NCBI GenBank assembly: GCA_015075165.1
Contig: JABTUY010000008.1
Span: 1-64,000 of the forward strand
Length of the DNA stretch: 64,000 nt
DNA from: Ideonella sp.
GTDB taxonomy: Bacteria > Pseudomonadota > Gammaproteobacteria > Burkholderiales > Burkholderiaceae_C
Direction: 5' to 3'
Both the position numbers and the translations under genes were made by a program. A model generated the notes under the pieces. It did not search any database. It was not told where the DNA came from and saw only the letters and a list, made by a program, of their open reading frames with translations. Positions 44,062-53,761 of the stretch are shown in pieces (position 1 is the first letter of the stretch; each line of letters begins with the position of its first letter).

Positions 44062-45024
44062 CTACCGCAGCCAGCCCTTGCGCCGGAAGTAGACGAACGG
44101 CGCCGCCACCGAAGCCACCATCAGCACGAGCGCCAGCGGGTAGCCCCACGGCAGCTCGATCTCGGGCATGTAGCGGAAGTTCATGCCGTAGATGCTGGCG
44201 ATCAGCGTCGGCGGCAGCAGCGCGACGCTGGCGACCGAAAAGATCTTGATGATCTTGTTCTGGTTGATGTTGATGAAGCCGACGATGGCATCCATCAGGA
44301 AGTTGATCTTGTCGAACAGGAACGCGGTGTGCGAGTCGAGCGAGTCGATATCGCGCAGGATTTGCCGCGCCTCCTCGAACTGATCGGCGTTGAGCAGGCG
44401 GCTGCGCATCATGAAGCTCAACGCGCGCCGTGTGTCCATCACGTTGCGGCGGATACGGCCGTTCAGGTCTTCCTCGCGCGCAATCGCCGCCAGCGCGGCC
44501 GCCGCGGCCTTGTCGTCGATCTCCTGCTTCAGCACGCCGTTGCCCACCGCCTCCAGACTGTCGTAGATGCGCTCCAGCGCGTCGGCCGAGTACTCGGCGT
44601 CGGCGTCGAACAGCTTCAGCAGCACGTCCTTGGCGTCTTCGATCAGCGCCGGGATGCGGCGCGCGCGCATGCGCAATAGGCGGAACACCGGCACGTCCTC
44701 GGCGTGCACCGAGTGCAGCACGCCGTTCTTCAGGATGAAGCCGACGTGCACGTTGCGCGAAACGTCTTCGTCGTCGATCAGGAAGTCCGAGCGGATGTGC
44801 AGCTCGCCGTTGTCCTCCTCGTAGAAGCGTGCCGACTCTTCCAGGTCGTCGTCGGCGATGTTCTCCGGCAACGCGAGGCCGAAGCGGTCGGCGATCCAGC
44901 GCTTCTCTTCCTCGGTGGGCGCCTGCAGGTCGACCCAGATCGGGCGCAGCGCCGCGAGCGCGTCGGCGGAGTCGATCTCCTCCTGGAACAACCGACCGTT
45001 GACGAGCGTGAAGACGTTGAGCAT
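44062..45024 (-). CDS. corA: Magnesium/cobalt transporter CorA
   Basis: CorA is a pentameric Mg2+ channel. The 320-residue protein has a long acidic cytoplasmic domain with coiled helices. Two C-terminal membrane helices surround the selectivity motif GMN (SIYGMNFRYMPE), and the chain ends in a basic tail (FRRKGWLR). Start at the ATG of MLNVFTLVNG; the open frame continues upstream without homologous-looking sequence. It is convergent with the EamA gene and divergent from hpf. Confidence 0.94.
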   Translation of the reverse strand: MLNVFTLVNGRLFQEEIDSADALAALRPIWVDLQAPTEEEKRWIADRFGLALPENIADDDLEESARFYEEDNGELHIRSDFLIDDEDVSRNVHVGFILKNGVLHSVHAEDVPVFRLLRMRARRIPALIEDAKDVLLKLFDADAEYSADALERIYDSLEAVGNGVLKQEIDDKAAAAALAAIAREEDLNGRIRRNVMDTRRALSFMMRSRLLNADQFEEARQILRDIDSLDSHTAFLFDKINFLMDAIVGFININQNKIIKIFSVASVALLPPTLIASIYGMNFRYMPEIELPWGYPLALVLMVASVAAPFVYFRRKGWLR

Positions 45025-45389
45025 GCGCTGGACTCCGGCGCCACCGGTGCGCAGGTTGCGCGCCGGGAATGCTGGCTTCGGCCCGGTCGGACGTCCGCCC
45101 TCGAATGGGCTGCGGCTGCGGCCACCCGGCACAGGCCGGTGCACCCGACTCCACGCATCGACGCCCATGCCCCGAGGCGGGCGCGATTATGGCACCCCAC
45201 CGCGGCAGCGCCGCCGCGGCCACAGGCGTCTGAACCGAGGCATCGTACACCCCGGTGCGGGCTTGTGGGGGTTTGCGAAGCAGCGCAAACTGGATCGCGA
45301 CCACCGGCATCGGGCACACACGCACTTGCGGGTTGCACGCCGCCCCGAGGCCGGCGGCTCGAACGCTCAACCTGGGAAAGGACGTTCCG
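45025..45389. other. Intergenic stretch between corA and hpf
   Basis: The 365 bases between divergent corA and hpf hold no supported gene. rpoN, which often precedes hpf in proteobacteria, is not here. I see no clear riboswitch (no recognisable Mg-sensing M-box for corA) and no convincing promoter hexamers. Confidence 0.55.
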
Positions 45390-45722
45390 ATGAACTTGAC
45401 GATCAGCGGGCACCACCTCGAAGTGACGCCTGCGCTGCGCGAGTACGTGCTCACGAAACTCGATCGCGTCACGCGTCACTTCGATCAGGTGGTCGATGTG
45501 ACCGTGCTGCTGTCGGTCGAGAAGCTGCGCGAGAAGGAGCGGCGCCAGAAGGCCGAGGTCACCTTGCGCGTGAAGGGCCGCGACATCTTCGTCGAGCAGG
45601 CACACGAAGACCTGTACGCGGCGATCGATCAACTGATGGACAAGCTCGATCGCCAGGTGTGCCGCCACAAGGACAAGGTGCAGGACCACCACCACGCTGC
45701 GGTGAAGCGCCTGCCCGCCTGA
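45390..45722 (+). CDS. hpf: Ribosome hibernation promoting factor (short form)
   Basis: The 110-residue protein starts [20 protein letters not shown] and has the RaiA/HPF fold with a basic, His-rich end ([16 protein letters not shown]). It binds the 30S decoding and mRNA channel and promotes 100S dimers in stationary phase. AAAGGA precedes the ATG. An intrinsic terminator lies 20 bases after the stop. Confidence 0.94.
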   Translation: MNLTISGHHLEVTPALREYVLTKLDRVTRHFDQVVDVTVLLSVEKLREKERRQKAEVTLRVKGRDIFVEQAHEDLYAAIDQLMDKLDRQVCRHKDKVQDHHHAAVKRLPA

Positions 45723-45742
45723 TCGCCGGCCGACTTCGACTC

Positions 45743-45765
45743 AACGGCCCTGCGGGGCCGTTTTT
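45743..45765 (+). terminator. Rho-independent terminator after hpf
   Basis: AACGGCCC, loop TGCG and GGGCCGTT form an 8-bp stem that runs into TTTTTC on the plus strand. This is the best intrinsic terminator in the window. Confidence 0.88.
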
Positions 45766-45911
45766 CGTATCGGTGGCCGCCCGGTCGCCCGCGCAACGAC
45801 TGCCTGGCGGCACGGGCAGCGGCCGCCCGGCAGCGCACCGCTCGTTTCGCGCTGGCCGCAACACCCTGCATGCGCGTGTCCTGTCTGCCGTGCAGCGCAG
45901 CAATGCGTTCC

Positions 45912-45917
45912 TATAAT
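45912..45917 (+). promoter_or_regulatory. -10 box for ptsN-hprK
   Basis: A perfect TATAAT lies 70 bases upstream of the ptsN ATG, after the hpf terminator. The -35 region is weak. Confidence 0.5.
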
Positions 45918-45986
45918 TCGTCGTCGTGTCATGGGACACCGCGCCGCGGCCAGCTTGGGCAGGCCTCCCCGGCAGGTGTTGGGTTG

Positions 45987-46460
45987 ATGAATCGTCTCGC
46001 CGCCATCCTGCCTGTGGGCAACGTGCTGGTGAATGTGGATGCGACCAGCAAGAAGCGCGTGTTCGAGCACGCTGGGCTGCTGTTCGAGAATCTGCACTCG
46101 ATCGCCCGCGCCACGGTGACGGACAACCTGTTCGCGCGCGAACGGCTCGGCTCCACCGGGCTCGGCCATGGCGTGGCGATCCCGCACGGCCGCATCAAGG
46201 GGCTGAAGAGCCCGCTGGCGGCGGTGCTGCGGCTGGAGCAGCCAATCACCTTCGACGCCCCCGACGACGAGCCGGTCGGCCTGCTGATCTTCCTGCTGGT
46301 GCCGGAAGCCGCCACGCAGCGCCACCTGGAGATCCTGTCGGAGATTGCCGAGATGCTGTCGGACCGCGCATTGCGCGAGCGCCTGAAGAGCGAGCCCGAC
46401 GCGGCTGCCGTGCACCGGCTGATCCAGGACTGGCAGGCCGCGAAATCGCTGGCGGCCTGA
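45987..46460 (+). CDS. ptsN: PTS IIA-Ntr regulatory phosphocarrier
   Basis: The 157-residue EIIA-Ntr accepts phosphate from NPr/HPr and regulates nitrogen, potassium and other systems; it transports nothing itself. The phospho-His is in [12 protein letters not shown], with the family lead GSTGLGHG before it. It is followed 28 bases later by hprK, as in many betaproteobacteria. Confidence 0.95.
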   Translation: MNRLAAILPVGNVLVNVDATSKKRVFEHAGLLFENLHSIARATVTDNLFARERLGSTGLGHGVAIPHGRIKGLKSPLAAVLRLEQPITFDAPDDEPVGLLIFLLVPEAATQRHLEILSEIAEMLSDRALRERLKSEPDAAAVHRLIQDWQAAKSLAA

Positions 46461-46488
46461 AGCGGCCCGGGCGCGGCCGGCCCGCACG

Positions 46489-47442
46489 ATGAAACCCACC
46501 TCCGTCAGCGCCGAGGCCTTGTTCGAGGCGCAGCGCGAGGTGCTGCACTGGGAGTGGGTGGCCGGGCACGCCCACCCGGAGCGCCGCTTCGACGACGCCG
46601 CGGTGCGTGACGCGCAATCGGCAGCCGACCTGGTCGGGTACCTGAACTACATCCACCCGTACCGGGTGCAAATCGTCGGCCACCGCGAGGTGGCCTACCT
46701 GTCGACGGTGAGCCCCGAGGACCAGGAGCGGCGCATCTCGCGCATCGTCACGCTCGAGCCGCCGGTGATCATCACGGCCGACGGCGTCGCGCCGCCGCCT
46801 CGCATGGTGGCGATGTGCGATCGCGCCGAGATCCCGCTGTTCGTCACCGGCGAATCGGCCGGGCAAGTGATCGACGTGGTGCGCAGCTACCTGGCGCAGC
46901 ACTTCGCCGAGCGCACCACGCGGCACGGCGTGTTCATGGACATCCTCGGGCTGGGCGTGCTGCTCACCGGCGAATCGGGGCTCGGCAAGAGCGAGCTCGG
47001 CCTGGAGCTGATCTCGCGCGGCCACGGCCTGGTGGCCGACGACGCGGTCGACGTGTACAAGGTGTCGCAGTCGTCGCTCGAAGGACGCTGCCCCGAGCTG
47101 CTGGCCAACCTGCTGGAGGTGCGCGGCATCGGGCTGCTCGACATCAAGGCGATCTTCGGCGAGACCGCGGTGCGCCGCAAGATGCGGCTGAAGCTGATGG
47201 TGCACCTGGTGCGCAAGGAGACGATGGAGCGCGAGTTCGAGCGCCTGCCGTACGAGCCGCTGTACGAGGACATCCTCGGCATCGCAGTGCGCAAGGTGGT
47301 GATCGCGGTCGATGCCGGCCGCAACCTGGCGGTGCTGGTCGAGGCCGCGGTGCGCAACACCATCCTGCAGCTGCGCGGCATCGACACCTACCAAGAGTTC
47401 ATCGCCCGCCACCAGAAGGCGATGGACCAGAACGCCGGCTGA
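46489..47442 (+). CDS. hprK: HPr kinase/phosphorylase
   Basis: HprK phosphorylates and dephosphorylates HPr on serine. The P-loop [14 protein letters not shown] (about 162-175) is intact. The capping signature [15 protein letters not shown] lies near 207. The N-terminal domain is the usual unannotated regulatory part. The 317 residues are normal. It is convergent with fur. Confidence 0.95.
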   Translation: MKPTSVSAEALFEAQREVLHWEWVAGHAHPERRFDDAAVRDAQSAADLVGYLNYIHPYRVQIVGHREVAYLSTVSPEDQERRISRIVTLEPPVIITADGVAPPPRMVAMCDRAEIPLFVTGESAGQVIDVVRSYLAQHFAERTTRHGVFMDILGLGVLLTGESGLGKSELGLELISRGHGLVADDAVDVYKVSQSSLEGRCPELLANLLEVRGIGLLDIKAIFGETAVRRKMRLKLMVHLVRKETMEREFERLPYEPLYEDILGIAVRKVVIAVDAGRNLAVLVEAAVRNTILQLRGIDTYQEFIARHQKAMDQNAG

Positions 47443-47455
47443 CGCGCGCCGCCGG

Positions 47456-47887
47456 CTATTTGGCCGGGCGATGCGGGCAGTTCTTCTTCGCGCAGACGGC
47501 GTACAGCGACAGCGCGTGATCGGTCAGGTCGAAGCCGCGCGCCTGGGCCACGGTGCGCTGCCGCTGCTCGATCTGCGCGTCGTAGAACTCCTCGACGCGA
47601 CCGCAGGTCAGGCACACCAGGTGATCGTGGTGCTGCCCCTCGTTGAGCTCGAACACCGACTTGCCGGACTCGAAGTGGCTGCGCTTGAGCAGGCCCGCCT
47701 GCTCGAACTGCATCAGCACGCGGTACACGGTGGCCAGCCCGATGTCGGCGCTTTCGCTGAGCAGGGCCTTGTAGACATCCTCTGCCGTCATGTGCCGCGT
47801 CGAGCTCTTCTGGAAGATCTCGAGGATCTTGATGCGCGGCAGCGTGGCCTTCAAGCCGCTGCTCTTCAGTTCGTCGACGTGGGTCAT
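47456..47887 (-). CDS. fur: Ferric uptake regulator
   Basis: Fur represses iron-uptake genes with Fe2+. The winged helix ([33 protein letters not shown]) is followed by the metal site [11 protein letters not shown] and a C-terminal Cys pair (VCAKKNC) that may bind zinc. Length is 143. It is divergent from bamE across about 86 bases, an order conserved in betaproteobacteria. Confidence 0.96.
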   Translation of the reverse strand: MTHVDELKSSGLKATLPRIKILEIFQKSSTRHMTAEDVYKALLSESADIGLATVYRVLMQFEQAGLLKRSHFESGKSVFELNEGQHHDHLVCLTCGRVEEFYDAQIEQRQRTVAQARGFDLTDHALSLYAVCAKKNCPHRPAK

Positions 47888-47916
47888 GGCGCAACGCCGC
47901 GCGAAAGCGGGGCCGA

Positions 47917-47934
47917 TAGAATCGCCGCATCATA
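47917..47934. promoter_or_regulatory. Overlapping -10 boxes in the fur/bamE divergent promoter region
   Basis: The plus strand has TAGAAT (47917-47922) and the minus strand TATGAT (47934-47929). They could serve bamE and fur respectively from a shared 86-bp region. The -35 boxes are poor on both strands. Confidence 0.35.
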
Positions 47935-47973
47935 GCCAGCCCGAGAGCCCATGCCGGGGGCTTGCCCTTGAAG

Positions 47974-48522
47974 ATGCCAGGTCAACGCCCACCGCGATTC
48001 CCGATGCGCCTGCTGGCGGCCGCGGCCGCAGCCGCCGTCCTCGGCGGCTGCGAATCGCTGCAGTCCGAGGGCAGCCTGCTCGGCTTCGTCACGCCCTATC
48101 GCATCGACATCGTGCAGGGCAACGTCGTCACGAAGGAGCAGCTCGCGCTGGTGCACCCCGGGATGAGCCGCGTCCAGGTGCGCGATGTGCTCGGCTCGCC
48201 GCTGCTGACCGACCTCTTCCACGCCGACCGCTGGGACTACGTGTTCACCATCAAGCGGCCCGGCACCGCACCGCAGCGACGCAGCGTCGTGGCGCTGTTC
48301 GACGGCGACAAGCTGCTGCGCATCGAGGCTCCCGAGCTGCCGTCGGAGAACGAGTTCGTGGCCTCGATCAGCCGCACGTCGGCCAGCGGACGGCCGCCGG
48401 TGCTCGAATTGACGCCCGAGCAGCGTGCCGCGCTGCCGGTGCCGCCCAAGGTGGCCGCGGACACGAGCGAACCCGAAGCCCGCGGCCCGGCGCGCGCCTA
48501 CCCGCCGCTCGAGCCGAACTGA
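47974..48522 (+). CDS. bamE: Outer membrane assembly lipoprotein BamE
   Basis: A lipobox AVLGGC is followed by the SmpA/OmlA domain: [40 protein letters not shown] (seen in order) and [12 protein letters not shown]. BamE supports the BAM complex in inserting beta-barrel proteins. Start at 47974 or ATG 48004. The C-terminal tail beyond the domain is Pro/Ala-rich. It is followed by dapB. Confidence 0.92.
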   Translation: MPGQRPPRFPMRLLAAAAAAAVLGGCESLQSEGSLLGFVTPYRIDIVQGNVVTKEQLALVHPGMSRVQVRDVLGSPLLTDLFHADRWDYVFTIKRPGTAPQRRSVVALFDGDKLLRIEAPELPSENEFVASISRTSASGRPPVLELTPEQRAALPVPPKVAADTSEPEARGPARAYPPLEPN

Positions 48523-48541
48523 GCGCCGGCTCGCGACTCGC

Positions 48542-49393
48542 ATGGCTGCCGCATCCCCACCGCCCGACGCGTCGCCCAACGCGCCGCCCAGCGCACTGCC
48601 GATCGCCATCGCCGGCGCATCCGGCCGCATGGGCCGGATGCTGATCGATGCGGTGATGCAGGCCGAAGACTTCCGGCTCGCCGGTGCACTCGACATCGCC
48701 GGCAGCCCGGCGACCGGCCGCGACGCCGGCGCGGCGATCGGCTGCGCCACCGGCGTGACCGTGACCGACGATCTGCGCCAGGGCCTGTCGGCGGCGCGCG
48801 TGCTGATCGATTTCACCCGCCCCGAGGGCACGATGGCGCATTTGGCGCTGTGCCGTGAGCTCGGGGTGGCTGCCGTCGTCGGCACCACCGGGCTCGGCGC
48901 CGAACACAAGCAGCAGATCGCTCAGATCGCCCGTTCCACGGCGATCGTGCTGGCGCCCAACATGAGCGCCGGCGTCAACCTGGTGATGAAGTTGCTCGAC
49001 GTGGCCGCGCGCGCGCTGAAAGAGGGTTACGACATCGAGGTGATCGAGACCCACCATCGCCACAAGGTCGACGCCCCGAGCGGCACGGCGCTGCAGATGG
49101 GCGAGGTGATCGCGCGCGCACTCGGCCGCGACCTGGCGCAATGCGCGGTGTTCGAGCGCCACGGCGTGACCGGCGAACGCGACCCGTCGACCATCGGCTT
49201 CAGCGCGATCCGCGGCGGCGACATCGTCGGCGACCACACGGTGCTGTTCGCCGGTACCGGCGAGCGCATCGAGATCACGCACCGCTCGGCCAGCCGCGTC
49301 ACCTATGCACAAGGTGCCCTGCGCGCCGCACGCTTCCTGGCCGACCGGCGTGCCGGGCTGTTCGACATGAACGACGTGCTCGGTCTGCGCTGA
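48542..49393 (+). CDS. dapB: 4-hydroxy-tetrahydrodipicolinate reductase
   Basis: DapB reduces hydroxytetrahydrodipicolinate in lysine and diaminopimelate synthesis. The NAD(P) motif [14 protein letters not shown], the FTRPEGT loop, VVGTTGL, and the catalytic [15 protein letters not shown] block are present. A Pro/Ala-rich N-terminal extension of about 18 residues precedes the fold. The stop overlaps the ATG of exbB (TGATG). Confidence 0.95.
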   Translation: MAAASPPPDASPNAPPSALPIAIAGASGRMGRMLIDAVMQAEDFRLAGALDIAGSPATGRDAGAAIGCATGVTVTDDLRQGLSAARVLIDFTRPEGTMAHLALCRELGVAAVVGTTGLGAEHKQQIAQIARSTAIVLAPNMSAGVNLVMKLLDVAARALKEGYDIEVIETHHRHKVDAPSGTALQMGEVIARALGRDLAQCAVFERHGVTGERDPSTIGFSAIRGGDIVGDHTVLFAGTGERIEITHRSASRVTYAQGALRAARFLADRRAGLFDMNDVLGLR

Positions 49394-50055
49394 TGCAGGG
49401 TCTCGAGCAGTTCTGGCAGCAGACCGACGCTGTCGGGCGAGCGGTGGCCGCGCTGCTGCTGGCGATGTCGATCGGTGCCTGGATGGTCATCTTGTGGAAG
49501 GCGTGGGTGCTGCGGCGCGCGCGGCTCGACATCGCGCGCGCGGTGGCGGCGTTCTGGGCCGCCGAGTCGGTCGAGCACGGCGCCGAGCGGCTGCGCGCGC
49601 TCGATCGCGAAGCCGTGCTGCTGCCGCTGCTCGGCGCGGCCACCGCGCGGCCGGCCGCCGGCACGCTCGAGACCGCCGGCGTGCTCGAATCCCAGCTCAC
49701 GCGCCGCCTGCGCGATGCGCTGCACGGCGCGCTGGCGCACCTGCAGTACGGCCAGGTGCTGCTGGCCTCGGTCGGCAGCACGGCGCCGTTCGTCGGTCTG
49801 CTGGGCACCGTGTGGGCGATCTACCATGCGCTGGTCAGCATCTCGGCCGCCGGCTCGATCACGATCGAGAAGGTGGCCGGGCCGGTCGGCGAGGCGCTGA
49901 TCATGACCGCTGCCGGCCTCGCGGTGGCGATCCCCGCGGTGCTGGCCTACAACGTGTACGGCAAATGGGTGGCCGCCTGCGAGGCCGAGCTCGAAGGCTT
50001 CGCGCACGACCTGCGCGAGATGGCGCTCGGCACCGCGCGCGCGCCGGTGGGTTGA
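49393..50055 (+). CDS. exbB: MotA/TolQ/ExbB proton-channel protein
   Basis: The 220-residue protein has three membrane helices (about 18-36, 117-140 and 158-180) with the family block GQVLLASVGSTAPFVGLLGTVWAIYHAL and PVGEALIMTAAGLAVAIPAVLAYN. With the next gene it forms a proton-driven ExbB-ExbD (or TolQR-like) motor that energises TonB-type transport. ExbB versus TolQ cannot be settled by sequence alone. It is coupled to dapB by a one-base overlap. Confidence 0.88.
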   Translation: MQGLEQFWQQTDAVGRAVAALLLAMSIGAWMVILWKAWVLRRARLDIARAVAAFWAAESVEHGAERLRALDREAVLLPLLGAATARPAAGTLETAGVLESQLTRRLRDALHGALAHLQYGQVLLASVGSTAPFVGLLGTVWAIYHALVSISAAGSITIEKVAGPVGEALIMTAAGLAVAIPAVLAYNVYGKWVAACEAELEGFAHDLREMALGTARAPVG

Positions 50056-50061
50056 GCCGCG

Positions 50062-50490
50062 ATGTCGTTCGGCCGCCTCGAGAGCCAGCGCGCATCCTCG
50101 CCGCTGAGCGACATCAACGTCACGCCGCTGGTCGACGTGACCCTGGTGCTGTTGGTGATCTTCATGATCACGGCGCCGCTGATGACGTCGAGCCTGAAGC
50201 TCGACCTGCCGAAGGCCGTCGGCGCCAAGCCCACCGACGCGGCGCAGATCGTCACGCTGGCCATCGACCCGCAGGGGCGCACCTACTGGGGCGATGAAGC
50301 GGTGTCGCTCGATGCGCTGCGCGTGCGCGTGCGCGAGGCCGCACGGCGCAACCCCGCCACCGAGGTGCAGTTGCGCGCCGACAAGACGGTGCCGTACGGC
50401 CGCGTGGCCGGGGTGATCGGCGTCGTGCAGGACGGCGGGCTGTCACGCGTGGGCTTCGTCACCGAATCGAATCCACCGCCGGCGCGCTGA
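50062..50490 (+). CDS. exbD: ExbD/TolR-family protein
   Basis: The 142 residues have one membrane helix (about 18-40) carrying the essential Asp in NVTPLVDVTLVLLVIFMITAP. A periplasmic domain follows (VQLRADKTVPYGRVAGVI). It partners the ExbB-like protein encoded six bases upstream. Confidence 0.9.
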   Translation: MSFGRLESQRASSPLSDINVTPLVDVTLVLLVIFMITAPLMTSSLKLDLPKAVGAKPTDAAQIVTLAIDPQGRTYWGDEAVSLDALRVRVREAARRNPATEVQLRADKTVPYGRVAGVIGVVQDGGLSRVGFVTESNPPPAR

Positions 50491-50579
50491 GCGCGCGAAG
50501 GCGCGGTTGCTCGCGGGCGGCACCGCGCGCACGCCGTGCCAACGGCCGCGACACCCGGGGTGCCGCAGGGGGTGCCTCC

Positions 50580-50585
50580 TACAAT
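50580..50585 (+). promoter_or_regulatory. Possible -10 box of leuS
   Basis: TACAAT ends seven bases before the leuS ATG, predicting a leaderless or nearly leaderless mRNA if used. A GGGGTG-type -35 is poor, so read-through from exbD may also transcribe leuS. Confidence 0.4.
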
Positions 50586-50592
50586 CAGCGCC

Positions 50593-53196
50593 ATGAAAGA
50601 CAAGTACGTGCCTGCCGAGGTCGAAGCCGCCGCCCAGGCGCGCTGGTCCGCACGCGACGCCTACCGCGTCGGCGAAGACCCGGGCCGCAAGAAGTTCTAC
50701 GCCTGCTCGATGCTGCCGTACCCCAGCGGTGCGCTGCACATGGGGCATGTGCGCAACTACACCATCAACGACATGCTCGCGCGCCACAAGCGCATGCAGG
50801 GCTTCAACGTGCTGATGCCGATGGGCTGGGACGCGTTCGGCCTGCCGGCCGAGAACGCGGCGATGAAGAGCAAGGTCGCACCGGGCAAATGGACGCGCGA
50901 CAACATCGCACTGATGAAGGCGCGCTGCCAGTCGCTGGGGCTGGCGATCGACTGGTCGCGCGAGCTCGCCACCTGCGACCCCGAGTACTACAAGTGGAAT
51001 CAGTGGTTCTTCCTGAAGTGCCTGGAATGCGGCATCGCCTACCGCAAGACGCAGATCGTCAACTGGGACCCGGTCGACCAGACCGTGCTCGCCAACGAGC
51101 AGGTGATCGACGGCCACGGCTGGCGCTCGGGCGCGCCGGTGGAAAAGCGCGAGATCCCTGGCTACTACTTCAACATCACGAAGTACGCTGAGGAACTGCT
51201 CGACTGCACGCTTCACAAGCTGCCCGGCTGGAGCGAGCGCCTGCGCCTGATTCAGGAGAACTGGATCGGCCGGAGCGAGGGCGTGAACTTCGGGTTTCCG
51301 TACACGATCGACGGCGCAGACCAGCTGCTGCGCGTGTACACCACGCGCGCCGACACCATCATGGGCGTCAGCTTCGTCGCCATCGCGGCCGAGCACCCGC
51401 TGGCCAAGCGCCTGGCGCGAGACCGGCCCGCGCTCGTGCCCTTCATCGACAAGTGCAAGCAGGGCTCGGTGATGGAAGCCGACATGGCCACGATGGAAAA
51501 GGAGGGCATGCCCACCGGCTTCCGCGTGACGCACCCATTGACCGGCGCGCAGGTCGAGGTCTGGATCGGCAACTACGTCCTGATGGCCTACGGCGAAGGC
51601 GCGGTGATGGGCGTGCCGGCGCACGACGAACGCGACTTCGCGTTCGCGAAGAAGTACGGCCTGCCGATCCCGCAGGTGATCGCGGTACCCGGCGAGACCT
51701 TCTCCACCGCCGCCTGGGCCGACTGGTACGCCGACAAGCAGCGCGGCGTGTGCGTCAACTCCGGCAAGTACGACGGTCTCGCCCACGAGGCCGCGGTGGC
51801 CGCGATCGCGGCCGATCTCGCGGCCAAGGGCCTCGGCCGGACGCAGGTGCAGTACCGGCTGCGCGACTGGGGCATCAGCCGCCAGCGCTACTGGGGCACG
51901 CCGATCCCGGTGATCCACTGCGGCGCGTGCGGCGTCGTGCCGGTGCCCTACGAAGACCTGCCCGTCGTGCTGCCCGAAGACCTCGTGCCCGACGGCAGCG
52001 GCAGCCCGCTCACCAGGTGCGAGGCGTTCCTCGCGTGCACCTGCCCGAAGTGCGGCCAGCCGGCGCGGCGCGAGACCGACACGATGGACACCTTCGTCGA
52101 CAGCGCCTGGTACTACATGCGCTACGCGAGCGCCGATGCGCCGACGATGGTCGATGCGCGCAACGACCACTGGATGCCGATGGACGTGTACATCGGTGGC
52201 ATCGAACACGCCGTGCTGCATCTGCTGTATGCGCGCTTCTGGACCAAGGTGATGCGCGACATGGGGCTGCTGCGCTACGACGAGCCGTTCGTGCGCATGG
52301 TCAACCACGGCATGCTGCTGAACCACATCTACTACACGGTCAACGCCAAGGGTGGCAAGGACTACGTGCCGCCGGCCGAGGTGAAGCCCACGCACGATGC
52401 GCATGGCCACATCGTCGGCGGCACCACCGCCGACGGCACCGTGGTCGAGTACGGCGGCGTCGGCAAGATGGGCAAGACCGAGCGCAACGGCGTCGACCCG
52501 CAGGACCTGATCGACCAGTACGGCGCCGACACCGCGCGGCTGTTCGTGATGTTCGTCGGCGGGCCGGAGGATGCTTCGGTGTGGTCCGACACCGGCGTCG
52601 AAGGTTCGTCGCGCTTCCTGCGCCGGCTGTGGCAGTTCGCGGCGCGCCACGCCGCGCGGCTGCGCGCGGCCGGCGCCATGCCCAGCGCGCCCGGCGCGGC
52701 GGCCGCGGCGCTGCGCCGCACGGTGCATGCCGAGCTCAAGCAGATCCGCTATGACTACGAGCGCATGCAGTACAACACTGTGGTCTCGGGCGCGATGAAG
52801 CTGCTCAACGCGCTCGAAGACTTCGCGCCCGAAACCGACGCCGACGCGGTCGTGCTGCACGAAGGCACGACGATCCTGCTGCGCGTGCTCTACCCCGCGT
52901 GCCCGCACATCACGCAGGTGCTGTGGCAAGAGCTCGGCTTCGAGCAAGACCTGGGCGACCTGCTCGACGCGCCGATGCCCGCCGTCGACGAAGCGGCCCT
53001 GGTGCGCGACGAGATCGAGCTCGTGCTGCAGATCGCCGGCAAGACGCGCGGCAGCGTGCGCGTGAGCGCGCAGGCCGACCAGGCCGCGATCGAACGGGCG
53101 GCGCTGGCCAGTGCCGAGTTCGCCAAGTTCGGCGACGGCAAGCCGGCGAAGAAGGTGGTGATCGTGCCGGGTCGCCTCGTCAACGTGGTGGTCTGA
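50593..53196 (+). CDS. leuS: Leucyl-tRNA synthetase with altered KMSKS loop
   Basis: LeuRS charges tRNA-Leu. The HIGH motif is HMGHVRN, the editing domain has the [14 protein letters not shown] region, and CPKC zinc-like ligands lie near 490. The KMSKS loop reads KMGKTERNG (residues 625-633) where most bacterial LeuRS have KMSKSKNNG, so both small residues are changed while the lysines stay. Length (867) and other motifs are normal. The gene is followed by lptE and holA, a standard order. Confidence 0.95.
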   Translation: MKDKYVPAEVEAAAQARWSARDAYRVGEDPGRKKFYACSMLPYPSGALHMGHVRNYTINDMLARHKRMQGFNVLMPMGWDAFGLPAENAAMKSKVAPGKWTRDNIALMKARCQSLGLAIDWSRELATCDPEYYKWNQWFFLKCLECGIAYRKTQIVNWDPVDQTVLANEQVIDGHGWRSGAPVEKREIPGYYFNITKYAEELLDCTLHKLPGWSERLRLIQENWIGRSEGVNFGFPYTIDGADQLLRVYTTRADTIMGVSFVAIAAEHPLAKRLARDRPALVPFIDKCKQGSVMEADMATMEKEGMPTGFRVTHPLTGAQVEVWIGNYVLMAYGEGAVMGVPAHDERDFAFAKKYGLPIPQVIAVPGETFSTAAWADWYADKQRGVCVNSGKYDGLAHEAAVAAIAADLAAKGLGRTQVQYRLRDWGISRQRYWGTPIPVIHCGACGVVPVPYEDLPVVLPEDLVPDGSGSPLTRCEAFLACTCPKCGQPARRETDTMDTFVDSAWYYMRYASADAPTMVDARNDHWMPMDVYIGGIEHAVLHLLYARFWTKVMRDMGLLRYDEPFVRMVNHGMLLNHIYYTVNAKGGKDYVPPAEVKPTHDAHGHIVGGTTADGTVVEYGGVGKMGKTERNGVDPQDLIDQYGADTARLFVMFVGGPEDASVWSDTGVEGSSRFLRRLWQFAARHAARLRAAGAMPSAPGAAAAALRRTVHAELKQIRYDYERMQYNTVVSGAMKLLNALEDFAPETDADAVVLHEGTTILLRVLYPACPHITQVLWQELGFEQDLGDLLDAPMPAVDEAALVRDEIELVLQIAGKTRGSVRVSAQADQAAIERAALASAEFAKFGDGKPAKKVVIVPGRLVNVVV

Positions 53197-53259
53197 AACC
53201 GTGAACGCGTCGCCCGCGCTCGCTTGTCGCGCAACGCGGCGTCACGACTGCTGACCGCG

Positions 53260-53757
53260 ATGCGGCGCGCGCTCTGCACGTCATTGGCGATGACCGCGCT
53301 GTCGGCGCTCGGCGGCTGTGGCTTCCAGCTGCGCGGACGCACCGAGCTGCCGTTCTCGCGCATCGCGCTCGAGGGCTTCGCCCCGCACTCGCCGCTGGCC
53401 GCGGAGATCCGGCGCGCGCTGGCGCAGAGCGCCGTGGTAGTGGCGAGCCCGGCGCAGGCGCAGGTGGTGCTGCGCGCGTTGTCCGATTCGCGCAGTCGCA
53501 GCGTGGTCGCATCCACCACCGCCGGTCAGGTGCGCGAACTGCAGCTCAGCGTGCGGCTCGAGTTCACGTTGTCGACGCCGTCGGGGCGCGAGCTGATCCC
53601 GGCCACCGAGCTGGTGGGCTCGCGCGACATGAGTTACAGCGAGACGCAGGCGCTGGGCAAGGAGTACGAAGAGGCGCAGTTGCTGCGTGCGATGCAGTCC
53701 GACATCGTCGGCCAGCTGATGCGCCGCCTGGCGCACGCCAGACCCGTTACCGGCTGA
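53260..53757 (+). CDS. lptE: LPS-assembly lipoprotein LptE
   Basis: A lipobox ALGGC (Cys in SALGGCGFQLRG) is followed by the LptE lead sequence GFQLRGRTELPFSRIAL and a beta/alpha body. LptE plugs the LptD barrel that delivers LPS to the surface. The start is the ATG of MRRALCTSLAM; a TTG 12 codons upstream is the alternative. holA starts four bases after its stop. Confidence 0.88.
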   Translation: MRRALCTSLAMTALSALGGCGFQLRGRTELPFSRIALEGFAPHSPLAAEIRRALAQSAVVVASPAQAQVVLRALSDSRSRSVVASTTAGQVRELQLSVRLEFTLSTPSGRELIPATELVGSRDMSYSETQALGKEYEEAQLLRAMQSDIVGQLMRRLAHARPVTG

Positions 53758-53761
53758 CGCG

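Noticed and set aside
50443-52947. 834-codon minus-strand open frame over leuS
   Set aside because: Mirror of the leuS codons with no recognisable domain. leuS is certain.
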